The notes: generated from the letters alone by a model not told the origin. Shown: positions 17,068 to 26,689, counted from the stretch's first letter. The stretch is DNA of 64,000 nt from Candidatus Villigracilis proximus (GCA_016715195.1 JADKBB010000010.1:52012-116011), one strand, 5' to 3'. Made by a program: numbers and translations.

Positions 17068-18342
17068 ATGCTCATCCATTCAGCGTCTCAACTTCTCACG
17101 CTCGCAGGCGGTCCGCAGCGCGGACATGCCCTAGGTACACTTGGCATCATCAATAACGGCGCAGTAGTCGTGCGTGATGAAAAAATTGTGGCCGTTGGCA
17201 CTTCAGATGAACTCAAACTTGCCTACCCGGATGAACCCACACTCGATGCTGGGCATTGTGTTTTAATGCCGGGGTTTGTAGACCCGCATACCCATCTGAT
17301 CTGGGCGGGAGACCGTGCCAATGAGTTTGAAATGAAAATGGGCGGCATGGCCTATCTGGATATTCTCGCAGCAGGCGGCGGAATTCTTTCAACCGTCAAA
17401 GCCACACGCACTGCCAGCATAGAATCACTCATCGCCCAAACCCGTCCGCGTTTGCTGCGCATGTTCGCACACGGCACAACCACTGCTGAAGCAAAAACCG
17501 GCTATGGTCTGCAAACTTCCACTGAGCTGCGTTTGCTCAAAGCACTGCTCGCGCTCGATGACGAAAGTCCGCTTGACCTCGCGATCACCTTCCTTGGCGC
17601 GCACGCCATCGCACCTGAATTTAAAGACAACCCGCAAGGTTATACCGATGAAGTGGCCAACACCATGCTGCCCATGTTAAAAGAATGGTGGGAGACTCAC
17701 GCTCCGCGGCTGCCCCTGCCCTTTGTGGATGTCTTCTGCGAAACAAAAGCCTTTGACCTTGAACAGTCGCGTCAAATCTTAACCCGGGCAGGGTCGCTGG
17801 GATTCCCGCTCAAGATCCACGCTGACGAATTTGACAATCTTGGCGGTGCATCGCTTGCAGCAGAATTGGGCGCAGCCTCTGCAGATCATCTCGTGCGGAC
17901 TTCTGATGCAGACATTGCCGCACTCGGCAAATCAGATACCGTCGCCGTCTCACTGCCATGCACGCCCTTCGGACTCGCCGAACATGATTACACCCCCGCC
18001 CGCAAACTGATCGAAGCAGATGCCATTCTCGCGCTGGCCACAGATTGCAACCCCGGCACAACCTGGAATGAGTCGATGCAGTTTGTGATCGCCCTGGCCT
18101 GCCGCGCCATGAAGTTAACACCCGCAGAAGCCATCGCCGCAACAACGATCAATTCCGCCCACGCAATTCGCAGGTCCGATACGATCGGTTCCATCGAAGT
18201 GGGAAAACAGGCGGATATGTTAATCCTGTCTGTACCTGATTATCGTCAGGTTGGGTATCGCTATGGGACCAATCTTGTAAAGCAAGTCATCAAGCGCGGG
18301 CGGGTATATTCCGTGGATGTTGGCTATTACCGAACAGCGTAA
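17068..18342 (+). CDS. hutI: imidazolonepropionase
   Basis: Amidohydrolase that opens imidazolone-5-propionate to N-formimino-L-glutamate in histidine degradation. Metal ligands are visible in GFVDPHTHLIWAG (near residue 73), a His in KIHADEFDNLGGA (near 250) and an Asp in ALATDCNPGT (near 325). The length of 424 residues is typical. No hutU or hutH is nearby; the arginase-family gene 1.7 kb downstream is the arginase type rather than formimidoylglutamase. It is followed 12 bp later by a diguanylate cyclase gene. Confidence 0.93.
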   Translation: MLIHSASQLLTLAGGPQRGHALGTLGIINNGAVVVRDEKIVAVGTSDELKLAYPDEPTLDAGHCVLMPGFVDPHTHLIWAGDRANEFEMKMGGMAYLDILAAGGGILSTVKATRTASIESLIAQTRPRLLRMFAHGTTTAEAKTGYGLQTSTELRLLKALLALDDESPLDLAITFLGAHAIAPEFKDNPQGYTDEVANTMLPMLKEWWETHAPRLPLPFVDVFCETKAFDLEQSRQILTRAGSLGFPLKIHADEFDNLGGASLAAELGAASADHLVRTSDADIAALGKSDTVAVSLPCTPFGLAEHDYTPARKLIEADAILALATDCNPGTTWNESMQFVIALACRAMKLTPAEAIAATTINSAHAIRRSDTIGSIEVGKQADMLILSVPDYRQVGYRYGTNLVKQVIKRGRVYSVDVGYYRTA

Positions 18343-18354
18343 CAAAAGGTGTAT

Positions 18355-19980
18355 ATGGACATTAAGTGGATTCTGTTTGGGGTGGTGCTTATCGTTAATA
18401 CGATCTTCGCAATTGCCATCGCAATTTTTGTTGCGAGGAAATTTGTTGTACCCGGGCGGAATGCGCTGGTGCTGGTTTTGATCTCTCTTGCCATCTGGCT
18501 GTTTGCCTACGCCATGATCATGTTCTCGACCAGTATTGAAACCAAGCGCTTCTGGTTACAGATCGAGAATATCGGCATCATCAGCCAGCCTGTGCTGTGG
18601 TTCTTTTTTATTTTAAGCTATGCGCGGCAGGTTAGATTTTTTAAAAAGTCTTTCATCGCTGTCATCAGTATCATTCCCATTATTTCGTGGGTCATGCTTT
18701 TTTCAGACCCATGGTTCCATTTTTATTATGCTTCCATAAAATTATTATCGGAACATGGCGGCCCGCTGATCATTGAGCGCGGCCCATGGTATTGGGTGGC
18801 ACTCACACAAAGCTACACACTCGATGCAGTTGCCACAGCGCTCCTGATCTGGCGCTTTATTGAATTCAGGAATATTTTTCGCAAGCAACTTGGGCTGCTG
18901 ATCACCGCGGCGTTGATCCCGTGGATCACAAACATTTTGTATCAATTGCTGTCCAATCTTGCGCCGTCCATTTTTATTCCCGTAGACTTAACTCCGATCT
19001 CATTCACAATCACCATTTGGCTCATCAGCCAGGGGATTTTCCGCACCCGCCTGCTGGATCTCGTTCCGATTGCGCGTGACGTAGTGATGGAGCACATCCC
19101 TGAAATGGTCTTCGTGGTGGATGCACATGATCGTGTGTTGGATGCAAACAGCGTGGCCGAAAAACTTTTAGGGAAATCCAGGCAGGAAATGATCGGCCGT
19201 GATCCCATAGAAATTTTTCGGCACTGGCCGCAAATGTTGAATCGATTTCTCTCCACCGAGAGAACACGCGAAGAAGTACAAATCGCGGGAGACTCATCCA
19301 TTTTTTTTGAAGTGGTAATCACCCCCCTGTATAACGAACACACCAAAGACCTCAGCGGACGTGTGATTCTTGCCCACGATATCACCGAGCGAAAACTGCT
19401 GGAAAACGAACTCAAGAAAACCAATGAAGCATTGGAAGCCAAGATCCGCGAAACCGAGGAGTTAAAAGCAAAGGTGCAGGAACAGGCTATCCGCGATCCA
19501 CTGACCGGAGTATTCAATCGCCGTTTTCTTGCCGAATCACTGGATAAAGAAATTCCCAGAGCCGCGCGTGAAAACAGCCCGGTTGCAATCGTCATGATGG
19601 ATGTGGATTTTTTCAAAAAATTTAACGATACCTATGGGCATAAATGCGGCGACATTGTACTTATGGATCTGGCAAATTTCCTAACCGAGAACTCACGCCA
19701 GGGTGATGTGGTCTGCCGTTATGGAGGGGAGGAATTTGTGATCCTCATGCCCAATGCCACGCTGCACGATGCGCACGAACGTGCAGAAACATGGCGAAGA
19801 GACTATACTGCCAAAGTCATTCACTATGAAGGCAAAAAACTAAACGCATCATTTTCGGCCGGGGTGGCAAGTTTTCCACTACACGGACCGTCCGGCGAGT
19901 CTATCCTTCATGCCGCAGACCACGCCCTGTATCGCTCCAAAAGTGACGGACGCAACAGAGTAACCTTGTATCAGGCATAA
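18355..19980 (+). CDS. membrane PAS-GGDEF diguanylate cyclase
   Basis: A 541-residue protein: seven membrane helices (about residues 1-230, the histidine-kinase N-terminal 7TM type), a PAS domain (about 245-350), a short coiled coil, and a C-terminal GGDEF domain. The active site is intact (RYGGEEF) and an inhibitory-site RxxD (RQGD) lies five residues upstream, so it should make c-di-GMP under product inhibition. ATG 18355 is chosen over GTG 18349 because AAGG lies close upstream. It sits between hutI and arginase, which is unusual for a signalling gene. Confidence 0.9.
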   Translation: MDIKWILFGVVLIVNTIFAIAIAIFVARKFVVPGRNALVLVLISLAIWLFAYAMIMFSTSIETKRFWLQIENIGIISQPVLWFFFILSYARQVRFFKKSFIAVISIIPIISWVMLFSDPWFHFYYASIKLLSEHGGPLIIERGPWYWVALTQSYTLDAVATALLIWRFIEFRNIFRKQLGLLITAALIPWITNILYQLLSNLAPSIFIPVDLTPISFTITIWLISQGIFRTRLLDLVPIARDVVMEHIPEMVFVVDAHDRVLDANSVAEKLLGKSRQEMIGRDPIEIFRHWPQMLNRFLSTERTREEVQIAGDSSIFFEVVITPLYNEHTKDLSGRVILAHDITERKLLENELKKTNEALEAKIRETEELKAKVQEQAIRDPLTGVFNRRFLAESLDKEIPRAARENSPVAIVMMDVDFFKKFNDTYGHKCGDIVLMDLANFLTENSRQGDVVCRYGGEEFVILMPNATLHDAHERAETWRRDYTAKVIHYEGKKLNASFSAGVASFPLHGPSGESILHAADHALYRSKSDGRNRVTLYQA

Positions 19981-20005
19981 ATTTTTAATAACTGGAGAAA
20001 CAAAC

Positions 20006-20908
20006 ATGCAAATAGACATTATCGGTGTTCCCATGGATCTTGGCGCAGACCGCCGCGGCGTGGATATGGGGCCTAGCGCAATCCGCTATTCACATCTACA
20101 AAGAAAATTGGAAGAGCTTGGCTACGATGTGAGGGATGAAGGCAATATCGAAGTGCCCATCGCAGAAATGTGCAAGATCTCGAATCCAAAGCTGAAATAC
20201 ATTGATTGCATTATTCCCATGTCACGCAGGGTGGCGGGCGCTGTGGCAACTTCGATACAGGCGAAAAACTTTCCACTTGTATTGGGCGGTGATCACAGCC
20301 TGTCGATTGGTTCGGTACGTGGCGCGGCCCGTAATAAAAAGATCGGTGTGATCTGGATCGATGCCCACGCGGACTTTAATACCGCCGAAACCACACCCTC
20401 GGGAAACATCCACGGCATGTCTCTTGCCATCCTTGCAGGACAAGGCGATAAAAGTCTCGTTCAACTCTGGGACGAAAACATCCCGGTTATTGACCCGAGC
20501 AAAATCGCGATCATTGGCGCACGCGACCTAGACTCGGGTGAAAAATTAAATCTAAGCAAGGCGGGCGCAATGGTCATGGGCATGGAACAAATTGACCGGT
20601 ACGGCATGGTCTCAGTAATTGAAAAAGCCATCGAACGCGTCAGCCGCGATGTGGATGGCATCTACCTTTCGCTTGATCTGGATTCACTTGACCCGCAGCA
20701 TGCCCCCGGTGTCGGGACTCCCGTCCCTGCCGGGCTGACGCAGCGCGAAACACATCTTGCCTGTGAGATGATCGCCGAAACCAACAAACTCATCGGCATG
20801 GACCTGGTGGAAGTCAACCCGATCCTCGATGAGAAAAATAAAACTGCCGCGCTCGCAGTGGAATTTGCACTTTCTGCATTAGGACGCCGCATCTGGAATG
20901 GACAATAA
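20006..20908 (+). CDS. rocF: arginase
   Basis: Mn2+-dependent hydrolase converting arginine to ornithine and urea. The binuclear metal motifs are complete: GGDHS (near residue 95), DAHADFN (near 119), and SLDLDSLDP (near 225). RRGVDMGPSAIRY at the N-terminus and the closing VEVNPILDEKNKTA are the arginase pattern and resemble Bacillus RocF closely. A GGAG site precedes the ATG. It overlaps nothing and is 2 bp from the next gene. Confidence 0.93.
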   Translation: MQIDIIGVPMDLGADRRGVDMGPSAIRYSHLQRKLEELGYDVRDEGNIEVPIAEMCKISNPKLKYIDCIIPMSRRVAGAVATSIQAKNFPLVLGGDHSLSIGSVRGAARNKKIGVIWIDAHADFNTAETTPSGNIHGMSLAILAGQGDKSLVQLWDENIPVIDPSKIAIIGARDLDSGEKLNLSKAGAMVMGMEQIDRYGMVSVIEKAIERVSRDVDGIYLSLDLDSLDPQHAPGVGTPVPAGLTQRETHLACEMIAETNKLIGMDLVEVNPILDEKNKTAALAVEFALSALGRRIWNGQ

Positions 20909-20910
20909 TT

Positions 20911-21681
20911 ATGAAACCAACTCTTTTTGATCTTGAACAACTCGCGCGCGGCGCTGGCGCCATTTTGCGCGAAGGATACAGCAAGGAACATCAGATCAGC
21001 TATAAAGGCGTGATCGACCTCGTCACAGAAATTGACCATGCGTCAGAATCTTTTTTGATCACCAAAATTCAAGCACAATTTCCAGACAGTCACATCATTG
21101 CTGAAGAAAGCGGCGAAACAAAAGGAGAGAACGCCGGACTTTGGTATATTGACCCACTGGATGGGACAGTGAATTATTCGCATCACATTCCCGTTTTCTG
21201 TGTCTCCATCGCATACGCTTTCAACGGGAGCGTGATTCTCGGCGCAGTCTATGATCCGTTGCGTGACGAAATGTTTACTGCTGAACGCGGCAAAGGCGCA
21301 TTTCTAAATGGAAAACCAATTCATGCATCCAATGTAACCGAACTGCAAAAGAGTCTGCTCGTGACAGGCTTTCCGTATGATACGTGGAACACCGAAAAAG
21401 ATAATTTCAGAAATTTTGAAAAACTAGCCAAGATGACTCAAGGCGTACGCCGCCTCGGATCTGCCGCCCTCGACGGCTGTTACGTCGCTGCGGGCCGTTT
21501 CGACGCCTTCTGGGAGCTGACTCTCCGTCCCTGGGATATCGCCGCCGCTGGTTTGATCGCCGAGGAAGCCGGCGCACGCGTCACCGCCACAGACGGCAAA
21601 CCGGATTACATCTCAGCCCCACAATCCATTCTGGCATCAGCACCAGGCATCTATGAGAAAATGATGGAGCAACTAAACTAA
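20911..21681 (+). CDS. inositol monophosphatase family protein
   Basis: A 256-residue Mg2+-dependent phosphatase of the IMPase/SuhB fold. Metal-binding motifs seen: EESGE (near residue 67), IDPLDGTVNY (near 86) and WDIAAAGLIAEEAGA (near 210). Substrates in this family include myo-inositol-1-phosphate, fructose bisphosphate and histidinol phosphate, and cannot be separated here. It starts 2 bp after the arginase stop and ends at a strong terminator. Confidence 0.9.
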   Translation: MKPTLFDLEQLARGAGAILREGYSKEHQISYKGVIDLVTEIDHASESFLITKIQAQFPDSHIIAEESGETKGENAGLWYIDPLDGTVNYSHHIPVFCVSIAYAFNGSVILGAVYDPLRDEMFTAERGKGAFLNGKPIHASNVTELQKSLLVTGFPYDTWNTEKDNFRNFEKLAKMTQGVRRLGSAALDGCYVAAGRFDAFWELTLRPWDIAAAGLIAEEAGARVTATDGKPDYISAPQSILASAPGIYEKMMEQLN

Positions 21682-21684
21682 ACC

Positions 21685-21716
21685 AAAAACGGACGGGATA
21701 TCCCGTCCGTTTTTTT
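21685..21716. terminator. bidirectional terminator
   Basis: AAAAACGGACGGGAT / ATCCCGTCCGTTTTT, a 15-bp palindrome with T run, between the convergent phosphatase and deacetylase genes. Confidence 0.93.
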
Positions 21717-21718
21717 AT

Positions 21719-22519
21719 TTAAGGAGCAACCGCCGGTTGAACTTCCCCGCCAACAACTTCATCCACTGTTTTGATGATCAACCCATTATTCTTTTGCTGA
21801 CTGCCCAGCCACGCCGCGAATTTTGAAAATGTATCAAGATCGACTGCATATTGATCGCAGCCATCGCAGACATGATGAAAGACAAAGATCACCCAGCCCC
21901 CGCCGTCTTTTTCAACATCAGTCACATAGCGAAACATTTTTGAAAAACTTGTATCACTCACAACATACGGCATGGCCTGCAATACAAAAGGGTCGCCAGG
22001 CGGAAAAGTATCGGGGCCATCCACCACACCGCGCGCATTGTTATAGCCGCAATCCATCACAACCTGTTTTGACTCGGCATCATAATGTCCATAGGGATAG
22101 GCAAAGGACGTCACCTCAAAACCATGCGCAAGTAGATTCATACGATCCTCACAGACTTCACGCTTTAAGTCTGCGCCGCGTACATCTGTCAATTTGCTGT
22201 GACTTAATGTATGTCCGCCAATTTCGTTGCCATCAGCATGTAAATCCTTTAACTGCTGTTCGGTCATATAGCCATCAGTGCCGGTAAAGCCGCTGACCAC
22301 ATAAAACGTGGCGCGCAAATCATTTTCAGTAAGAACAGATCGCACCAGATAATTATCTGCGTCGCCATCATCAAAGGTCAGGCTGACCACTGTATTCTTA
22401 AATGTGATACCTGCTTCTTTTGTCCGTGTTGGAACTGGTTGGTCTGTGACTGTGGGTGCGTTAACGCAGCCTGTCAGGAGGATCAATAACAATGTAAGTA
22501 TTACAGGATTTTTTTTCAT
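21719..22519 (-). CDS. polysaccharide deacetylase family lipoprotein
   Basis: A 266-residue secreted lipoprotein. Signal peptide with lipobox LLTGC at residues 14-18. The NodB domain has the catalytic and metal motifs TFDDGDADN (near 49), HTLSHSKLTD (near 103) and SFAYPYGHYD (near 137), and a C-terminal FVFHHVCDGC. It probably removes N-acetyl groups from an extracellular glycan. An unusual extra Cys pair (CDGC) lies next to the late His motif. Confidence 0.87.
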   Translation of the reverse strand: MKKNPVILTLLLILLTGCVNAPTVTDQPVPTRTKEAGITFKNTVVSLTFDDGDADNYLVRSVLTENDLRATFYVVSGFTGTDGYMTEQQLKDLHADGNEIGGHTLSHSKLTDVRGADLKREVCEDRMNLLAHGFEVTSFAYPYGHYDAESKQVVMDCGYNNARGVVDGPDTFPPGDPFVLQAMPYVVSDTSFSKMFRYVTDVEKDGGGWVIFVFHHVCDGCDQYAVDLDTFSKFAAWLGSQQKNNGLIIKTVDEVVGGEVQPAVAP

Positions 22520-22617
22520 TTACTCAACTTATCGCGGATTTGGGAACGGATTGCTAACGCAAAACGGATAAACGGATATGGTGGTTTATCTGCCAAAAAT
22601 AATTATATCAGCCGTGA

Positions 22618-23262
22618 CTATTCGCCGAGCAAGCCTTGCTGTGCGGCGATGGCAACTGCCGCGGCACGTGAGTCTACGTTAAATTTTTGGTAGATGCTTT
22701 GCAAATGTGCTTTCACGGTTCTCTCTGTAATTCCCAGCTTGTAAGCGATCTCTTTATTGCGTTCACCGCGTGAAGCGGACTGTAGCACTTCGAGTTCACG
22801 CTCTGTCAGCGCTGAGTCGTTTTTCGAAACAGGAGCAGTGACCGGTGAAGAATGAACCGCGAGCACACGAGCAAGGATCTCCGGCCTGAGTAACGTCTCC
22901 CCTTTGGCCGCAGCTTGAATCGTATCCAGTAAATTTTCACGGTCGGTATCTTTGAGCAAGTATCCGCGCGCGCCGGCTTGCAGCCCGCGCAGCATCATTT
23001 CATCTTCGTTGAAGGTGGTCAGGATCACGATCGCAATTTCAGGATGGTCGCGCCGCAGATGACCGATGGCGGTGATGCCGTCCATGTTTGGCATTTGCAG
23101 ATCCATCAAAATGACATCGGGTTTTAAGCTTGCAACAAGCGCCAGGCATTCTGCGCCATCGCGTGCTTCGCCCACAATCTCGATCTCATCAGTCGTTTCA
23201 AGAATAAGACGCAGCCCTTCACGCACAATGAGATGGTCGTCGGTGATCATCACACGGATCAT
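22618..23262 (-). CDS. NarL/LuxR-family response regulator
   Basis: A 214-residue regulator. The receiver domain has the acidic pair in MITDDHLIVREG, phospho-acceptor DVILMDLQMPNMDG (near residue 54) and Lys in LLKDTDRE; the C-terminal GerE helix-turn-helix is LTERELEVLQ...ITERTVKAHLQ. The start at 23262 is preceded by GGGAGG and overlaps the kinase stop by one base (TGATG), so the two are coupled. Confidence 0.93.
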   Translation of the reverse strand: MIRVMITDDHLIVREGLRLILETTDEIEIVGEARDGAECLALVASLKPDVILMDLQMPNMDGITAIGHLRRDHPEIAIVILTTFNEDEMMLRGLQAGARGYLLKDTDRENLLDTIQAAAKGETLLRPEILARVLAVHSSPVTAPVSKNDSALTERELEVLQSASRGERNKEIAYKLGITERTVKAHLQSIYQKFNVDSRAAAVAIAAQQGLLGE

Positions 23263-24455
23263 CAGGACCTCCCCACAATAAATTGAACACAAGTCCCATT
23301 CGCATCTGACTCAACGGAAAGCATTCCACCTGTGAGCCTGGCGCGTTCGTGCATTCCGATCAGACCATAATGACCGCTTGTTTTTTGATTCACGTCGAAG
23401 CCCTTTCCATTGTCGCGGACTTCGAGTTGCAGATTTTGATTTTGAATCATGAACACGACCTTCACTTGCGTCGCCTGTGCGTGGCGGACAATATTGGTCA
23501 GGGATTCACTCAAGATGTTCAGAGCATGATTTGTTGTTTCAGCGGAGAGTTGATTCTCGTTTACAGAGATTCTTGTTTCGCAGGGAATACCCGTCGCTTG
23601 TTTAAAGCGTTCGATCTTTTCACGAATCGCATCAGACAAATTCGTAGATGTGGCACGCAGGTCATCAATGGCGGCTCGTGAATCCGCGAGCGTGCTGCGC
23701 GCACGGACAAGCGACTGTTCGACGATGGCCGATGCCCGTTCAGTGCGATTCGTGTTGAGGTGCGCTTTGACCGCTTCGAGTTGCAGTACCAATCCTGCCA
23801 CGCCTTGCGCGAGTGTGTCATGCAACTCGCGCGCCATGCGTTGACGTTCATTCTGCAAGGTCAGTGATTCTATTTTTGCGGCAGAGGCGGCAAGTTTTGC
23901 ATTGGCGCTTTCGAGGCTTTCGGCAAGTTCTTCGGCTTTCTGGCGTTCGATCAACTGTTGATTGAACATCACCATTAACAAGACGATGAATCCGCCGTTG
24001 ACCAACATGCTGGAAACAGCGATCAGCAACCTGTCACGCCCGACCGCGAAATAGAGCATGACCACCATGAAGCTAAAAAGAAAAACTCCCAAATACAAGG
24101 CGCGGCGTGTGTTGCCCCATAATCCCAAAGACTCACCGATTAAGCAAAGCGTGGATGAACCCAACAGTGTCAGGTTGATATCGTTTGCAAAAGGCAGGTT
24201 TACCATCACAACGATCAAAATGACCTGGGCGGGATAATAAAAGAACCACCAGCGCGAGTTTTCTTCCTGCCGTGTATTTGCCCAGAACAATCCGATGTGT
24301 AGCAGGATGAGAAATGAAAAAAGTGCAGTGTAGGTTGGCGAACTGAAATTCCACAGGTCGCGAATCCCGACAATTGCGATCACCCCGATCAGCAGGGAAA
24401 TAAAGATATAGAAGGGATAGGAAATAAAGACAGACTTGCTTGAGTTTTGTTCCAT
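23262..24455 (-). CDS. HisKA_3-type sensor histidine kinase
   Basis: A 397-residue kinase: five or six N-terminal membrane helices (to about residue 175), a coiled coil (AEELAESLESANAKLAAS), the dimerisation box with phospho-His in RMARELHDTLAQGVAG (near 215), and an HATPase with DNGKGFDV and GLIGMHERARL. It is the cognate partner of the adjacent NarL regulator (DesK/LiaS-like architecture). No extracellular sensor domain is visible, so the signal is probably sensed in the membrane. Confidence 0.93.
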   Translation of the reverse strand: MEQNSSKSVFISYPFYIFISLLIGVIAIVGIRDLWNFSSPTYTALFSFLILLHIGLFWANTRQEENSRWWFFYYPAQVILIVVMVNLPFANDINLTLLGSSTLCLIGESLGLWGNTRRALYLGVFLFSFMVVMLYFAVGRDRLLIAVSSMLVNGGFIVLLMVMFNQQLIERQKAEELAESLESANAKLAASAAKIESLTLQNERQRMARELHDTLAQGVAGLVLQLEAVKAHLNTNRTERASAIVEQSLVRARSTLADSRAAIDDLRATSTNLSDAIREKIERFKQATGIPCETRISVNENQLSAETTNHALNILSESLTNIVRHAQATQVKVVFMIQNQNLQLEVRDNGKGFDVNQKTSGHYGLIGMHERARLTGGMLSVESDANGTCVQFIVGRS

Positions 24456-24611
24456 GTGCTAATTCTACTCGCAGCAGACGCACAGGCATATTGTCCGAAT
24501 GGACAATGTCCACTTTTGCACGGAATGGCCGATGTGGAGAGAGCCGCAAAATTATAGAATAGCCCCAATCACTACTTTCTACTTGTCCGTGGTCCACACA
24601 GGAGATCTCTC

Positions 24612-26067
24612 ATGAACAAAAAATATATCTACCTCGCAATCATCTTCATCCTCGGCTTATTCATCGGCGGCAAATGGAACATTCCGCTCGCGGCGTGGAT
24701 CGTGCCCATCTTCGGCATCCGCTTCTTCCGCGACAGCGACAAGGCCGGGCGTAACTTCCTTTTGTTTTGGCTCGTCTCTGCCATCCCCACCATCATCTCG
24801 TGGCAGGGCGCGACATTTATGTCCAAAATTCATCCGCTCGCCGAAGCTGGTTTCTTCCTGCTCACCGCTCCGCTCGGCTTGCTGCCCTACGTCATTGACC
24901 GCATGTATTATCGCCGCTTCGGTTCCTCCGCGTGGCTCACGCTCGTTTATCCCATCGCCGCCACCGCCATGGATTTCTTCTCTGCCACCGGCAGTCCATT
25001 TGGTACTTTCGGCGCGGGCGCATATTCACAACGCGATTTTCTTCCCACCATGCAAATCGTTTCCGTCACAGGTTTATGGGGACTGACCTTCCTCGCCAGT
25101 TGGTTTGGAAGCCTTGCAAATCATTTTTGGGAAGTTAAACCCGCGCGTCTTTCTTTAACTTTTGCCGGGGTGCTGGCCCTCATCCTTGCTCTCAGCTTCG
25201 GGCGGACTCTGCTGCCCAACCAACCCGAACAGACTGCAGATCGCGGGCTTCTCTCTCCCAGCGGGGAAACTGTCTCAGGTACTGGACCCGATCTCAGATG
25301 GGGACGAAGCGGGTTTTCGTCAATTGGTGGATGAACTTCATGCCGAGGAATTAAATCAAATCCGCACGATGGCAGATGAAGGCGCGAACATCGTTGTCCT
25401 GCAGGAAGGCGCGGGCATGGGCATGTCTGACCAGGTCGATGCGTTGATCGCCGAATCGTCTGCGATTGCCAAAGAGAAAAATATTTACATCGTGCTGCCA
25501 ACTTTTGACCTCGGCAAAAAGCCCGCTGAAAACATAGTGCGCATCATTGATCCGAACGGCGATGTGGTTCTGACGCATGTCAAATACGGCGGCAACGATT
25601 TTGAAGGCTCACTTAAAGGCGATGGAATTTTGCAAACGATTGACACGCCTTACGGCAAACTCAGCGCCATCATCTGCTGGGATGCAGACTTCCCGAACGC
25701 CGTCAAACAAGCTGGCGAACAAAACGTGGACTTGCTCTTCGTCCCCTCCAATGACTGGGTTGAAGTGAAAGATATTCACGCAGGCATGGCGGCTTTCCGC
25801 GCGGTGGAGAATGGCATGAGCATCTTCCGCCAGACCGGTGAAGGCGTATCCTCGGTAATCGATGCGCGCGGCAAAGTTATCAATCACGTGGACATGTTCG
25901 AGGAAAACGCGAGCGGCTTTACGGGCATACAAAATGTCCAAACCCCAATTGGCTCTGTAGATACACTCTACTCCTCGGTGGGTGACGGCGTTGGCACTCT
26001 GACCCTGCTTGGTCTGGTTGGATTGTTTGTGGGACTATGGATTACCCGCAAAAAGAAAATAAGTTAA
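24612..26067 (+). CDS. apolipoprotein N-acyltransferase-like protein with nitrilase domain (frameshifted)
   Basis: Two frames form one protein. ATG 24612 (AGGAG 7 bp upstream) gives an Lnt-like half with six membrane segments up to about residue 205; the nitrilase half continues in another frame from about 25236 to 26067. The Glu-Lys-Cys triad is intact: Glu in VVLQEGAGMG, Lys in THVKYGGNDFEG, Cys in IICWDADFP, followed by a C-terminal membrane helix (LLGLVGLFVGLW). The break is at about 25232-25245, where one surplus base (or two missing) separates LLPNQPE from RLQIAGFSLP. Lnt attaches the third acyl chain to lipoproteins, but this is shorter and more diverged than classical Lnt. Confidence 0.82.
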
Positions 26068-26071
26068 TAAG

Positions 26072-26115
26072 AAAATACGCCAATCTTTACACAAAGAAAG
26101 ATTGGCGTATTTTTG
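26072..26115 (+). terminator. Rho-independent terminator
   Basis: AAAATACGCCAATCTTT / AAAGATTGGCGTATTTTT, immediately after the acyltransferase-like gene. Confidence 0.9.
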
Positions 26116-26138
26116 CTTACAAAATTTAATTAATATTG

Positions 26139-26211
26139 TGGGCCCGGCTGGATTTGAACCAGCGACCAAGCGATTATGAGTCGCCTGCGCTAACCGCTGC
26201 GCCACGGGCCC
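26139..26211 (-). tRNA. tRNA-Ile (CAT anticodon, lysidine type)
   Basis: A 73-nt cloverleaf with acceptor GGGCCCG / CGGGCCC and anticodon loop CTCATAA. The anticodon arm and T arm (GGCGACTCATAATCGCT, GGTCGCTGG) match E. coli ileX closely, so this is the Ile2 species read as AUA after TilS modification rather than elongator tRNA-Met. No encoded CCA. Confidence 0.88.
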
Positions 26212-26220
26212 CTTAAGTAT

Positions 26221-26285
26221 CAAATGTTCCTGTGTCACGTATCAGGCAACCTGACACCAAATCACCTGACACAGGAACATTTTGT
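26221..26285. repeat. inverted repeat between tRNA genes
   Basis: A perfect 16-bp inverted repeat (AAATGTTCCTGTGTCA / TGACACAGGAACATTT) surrounds an inner hairpin; the word TGACAC/GTGTCA occurs three times. It lies between tRNA-Ile and tRNA-Gly and may be a tRNA terminator or a dispersed palindromic repeat. Confidence 0.75.
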
Positions 26286-26289
26286 AAGA

Positions 26290-26360
26290 GCGGGAGATGG
26301 GATTCGAACCCACGAATATCAGCTTGGAAGGCTGATGCCTTACCACTTGGCGACTCCCGC
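26290..26360 (-). tRNA. tRNA-Gly (TCC anticodon)
   Basis: A 71-nt cloverleaf with acceptor GCGGGAG / CTCCCGC, T discriminator, anticodon loop CTTCCAA and T loop GGTTCGAATCC. No encoded CCA. Confidence 0.93.
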
Positions 26361-26452
26361 GTTAGGTTTCCTATTTTACTTGCATGAGCAAAGTCAGTCA
26401 AGCACTTGACCCTCATTTGATAGTACAGTAAAATATCAGCCGTCAAATAAAT

Positions 26453-26526
26453 GCCTTCGTAGCTCAGTGGATTAGAGCGCTTGCTTGCGGAGCAATAGGT
26501 CGTAGGTTCGAGTCCTACCGAGGGCA
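26453..26526 (+). tRNA. tRNA-Arg (GCG anticodon)
   Basis: A 74-nt cloverleaf: acceptor GCCTTCG / CGAGGGC, D arm TAGCTCAGTGGATTAGAGCG, anticodon loop TTGCGGA, T loop GGTTCGAGTCC. The anticodon reads GCG, whereas most bacteria decode CGN with an inosine-modified ACG tRNA. The outermost anticodon-stem pair is a C/T mismatch. No encoded CCA. Confidence 0.9.
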
Positions 26527-26532
26527 CACACA

Positions 26533-26571
26533 AAAAGACCGTCTTTCTCATTGAAAGGCGGTCTTTCGTTT
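26533..26571 (+). terminator. terminator of tRNA-Arg
   Basis: AAAGACCGTCTTTC / GAAAGGCGGTCTTT, 14 positions with one mismatch, followed by a T-rich stretch. Confidence 0.85.
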
Positions 26572-26689
26572 ACGCCTTAGGTTCACTGCATTCTCTCCCA
26601 TGACGGAGTGATATTCAAGCCGGGTCAAGACGCATATTAAAACAAGAGCGATTTTTCCGCTTTTGTTTTTTTTATATATAATGAGAACT

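Noticed and set aside
18942..19616. 224-residue minus-strand open frame
   Set aside because: Antisense to the PAS-GGDEF gene; Ser/Arg-rich composition typical of a shadow frame.
20006..20908. Formimidoylglutamase (HutG), suggested by the nearby hutI
   Set aside because: The N-terminal and C-terminal signatures are those of arginase RocF.
26139..26211. Elongator tRNA-Met for the CAT-anticodon tRNA
   Set aside because: Anticodon arm and T arm match the lysidine-type tRNA-Ile2, not tRNA-Met.
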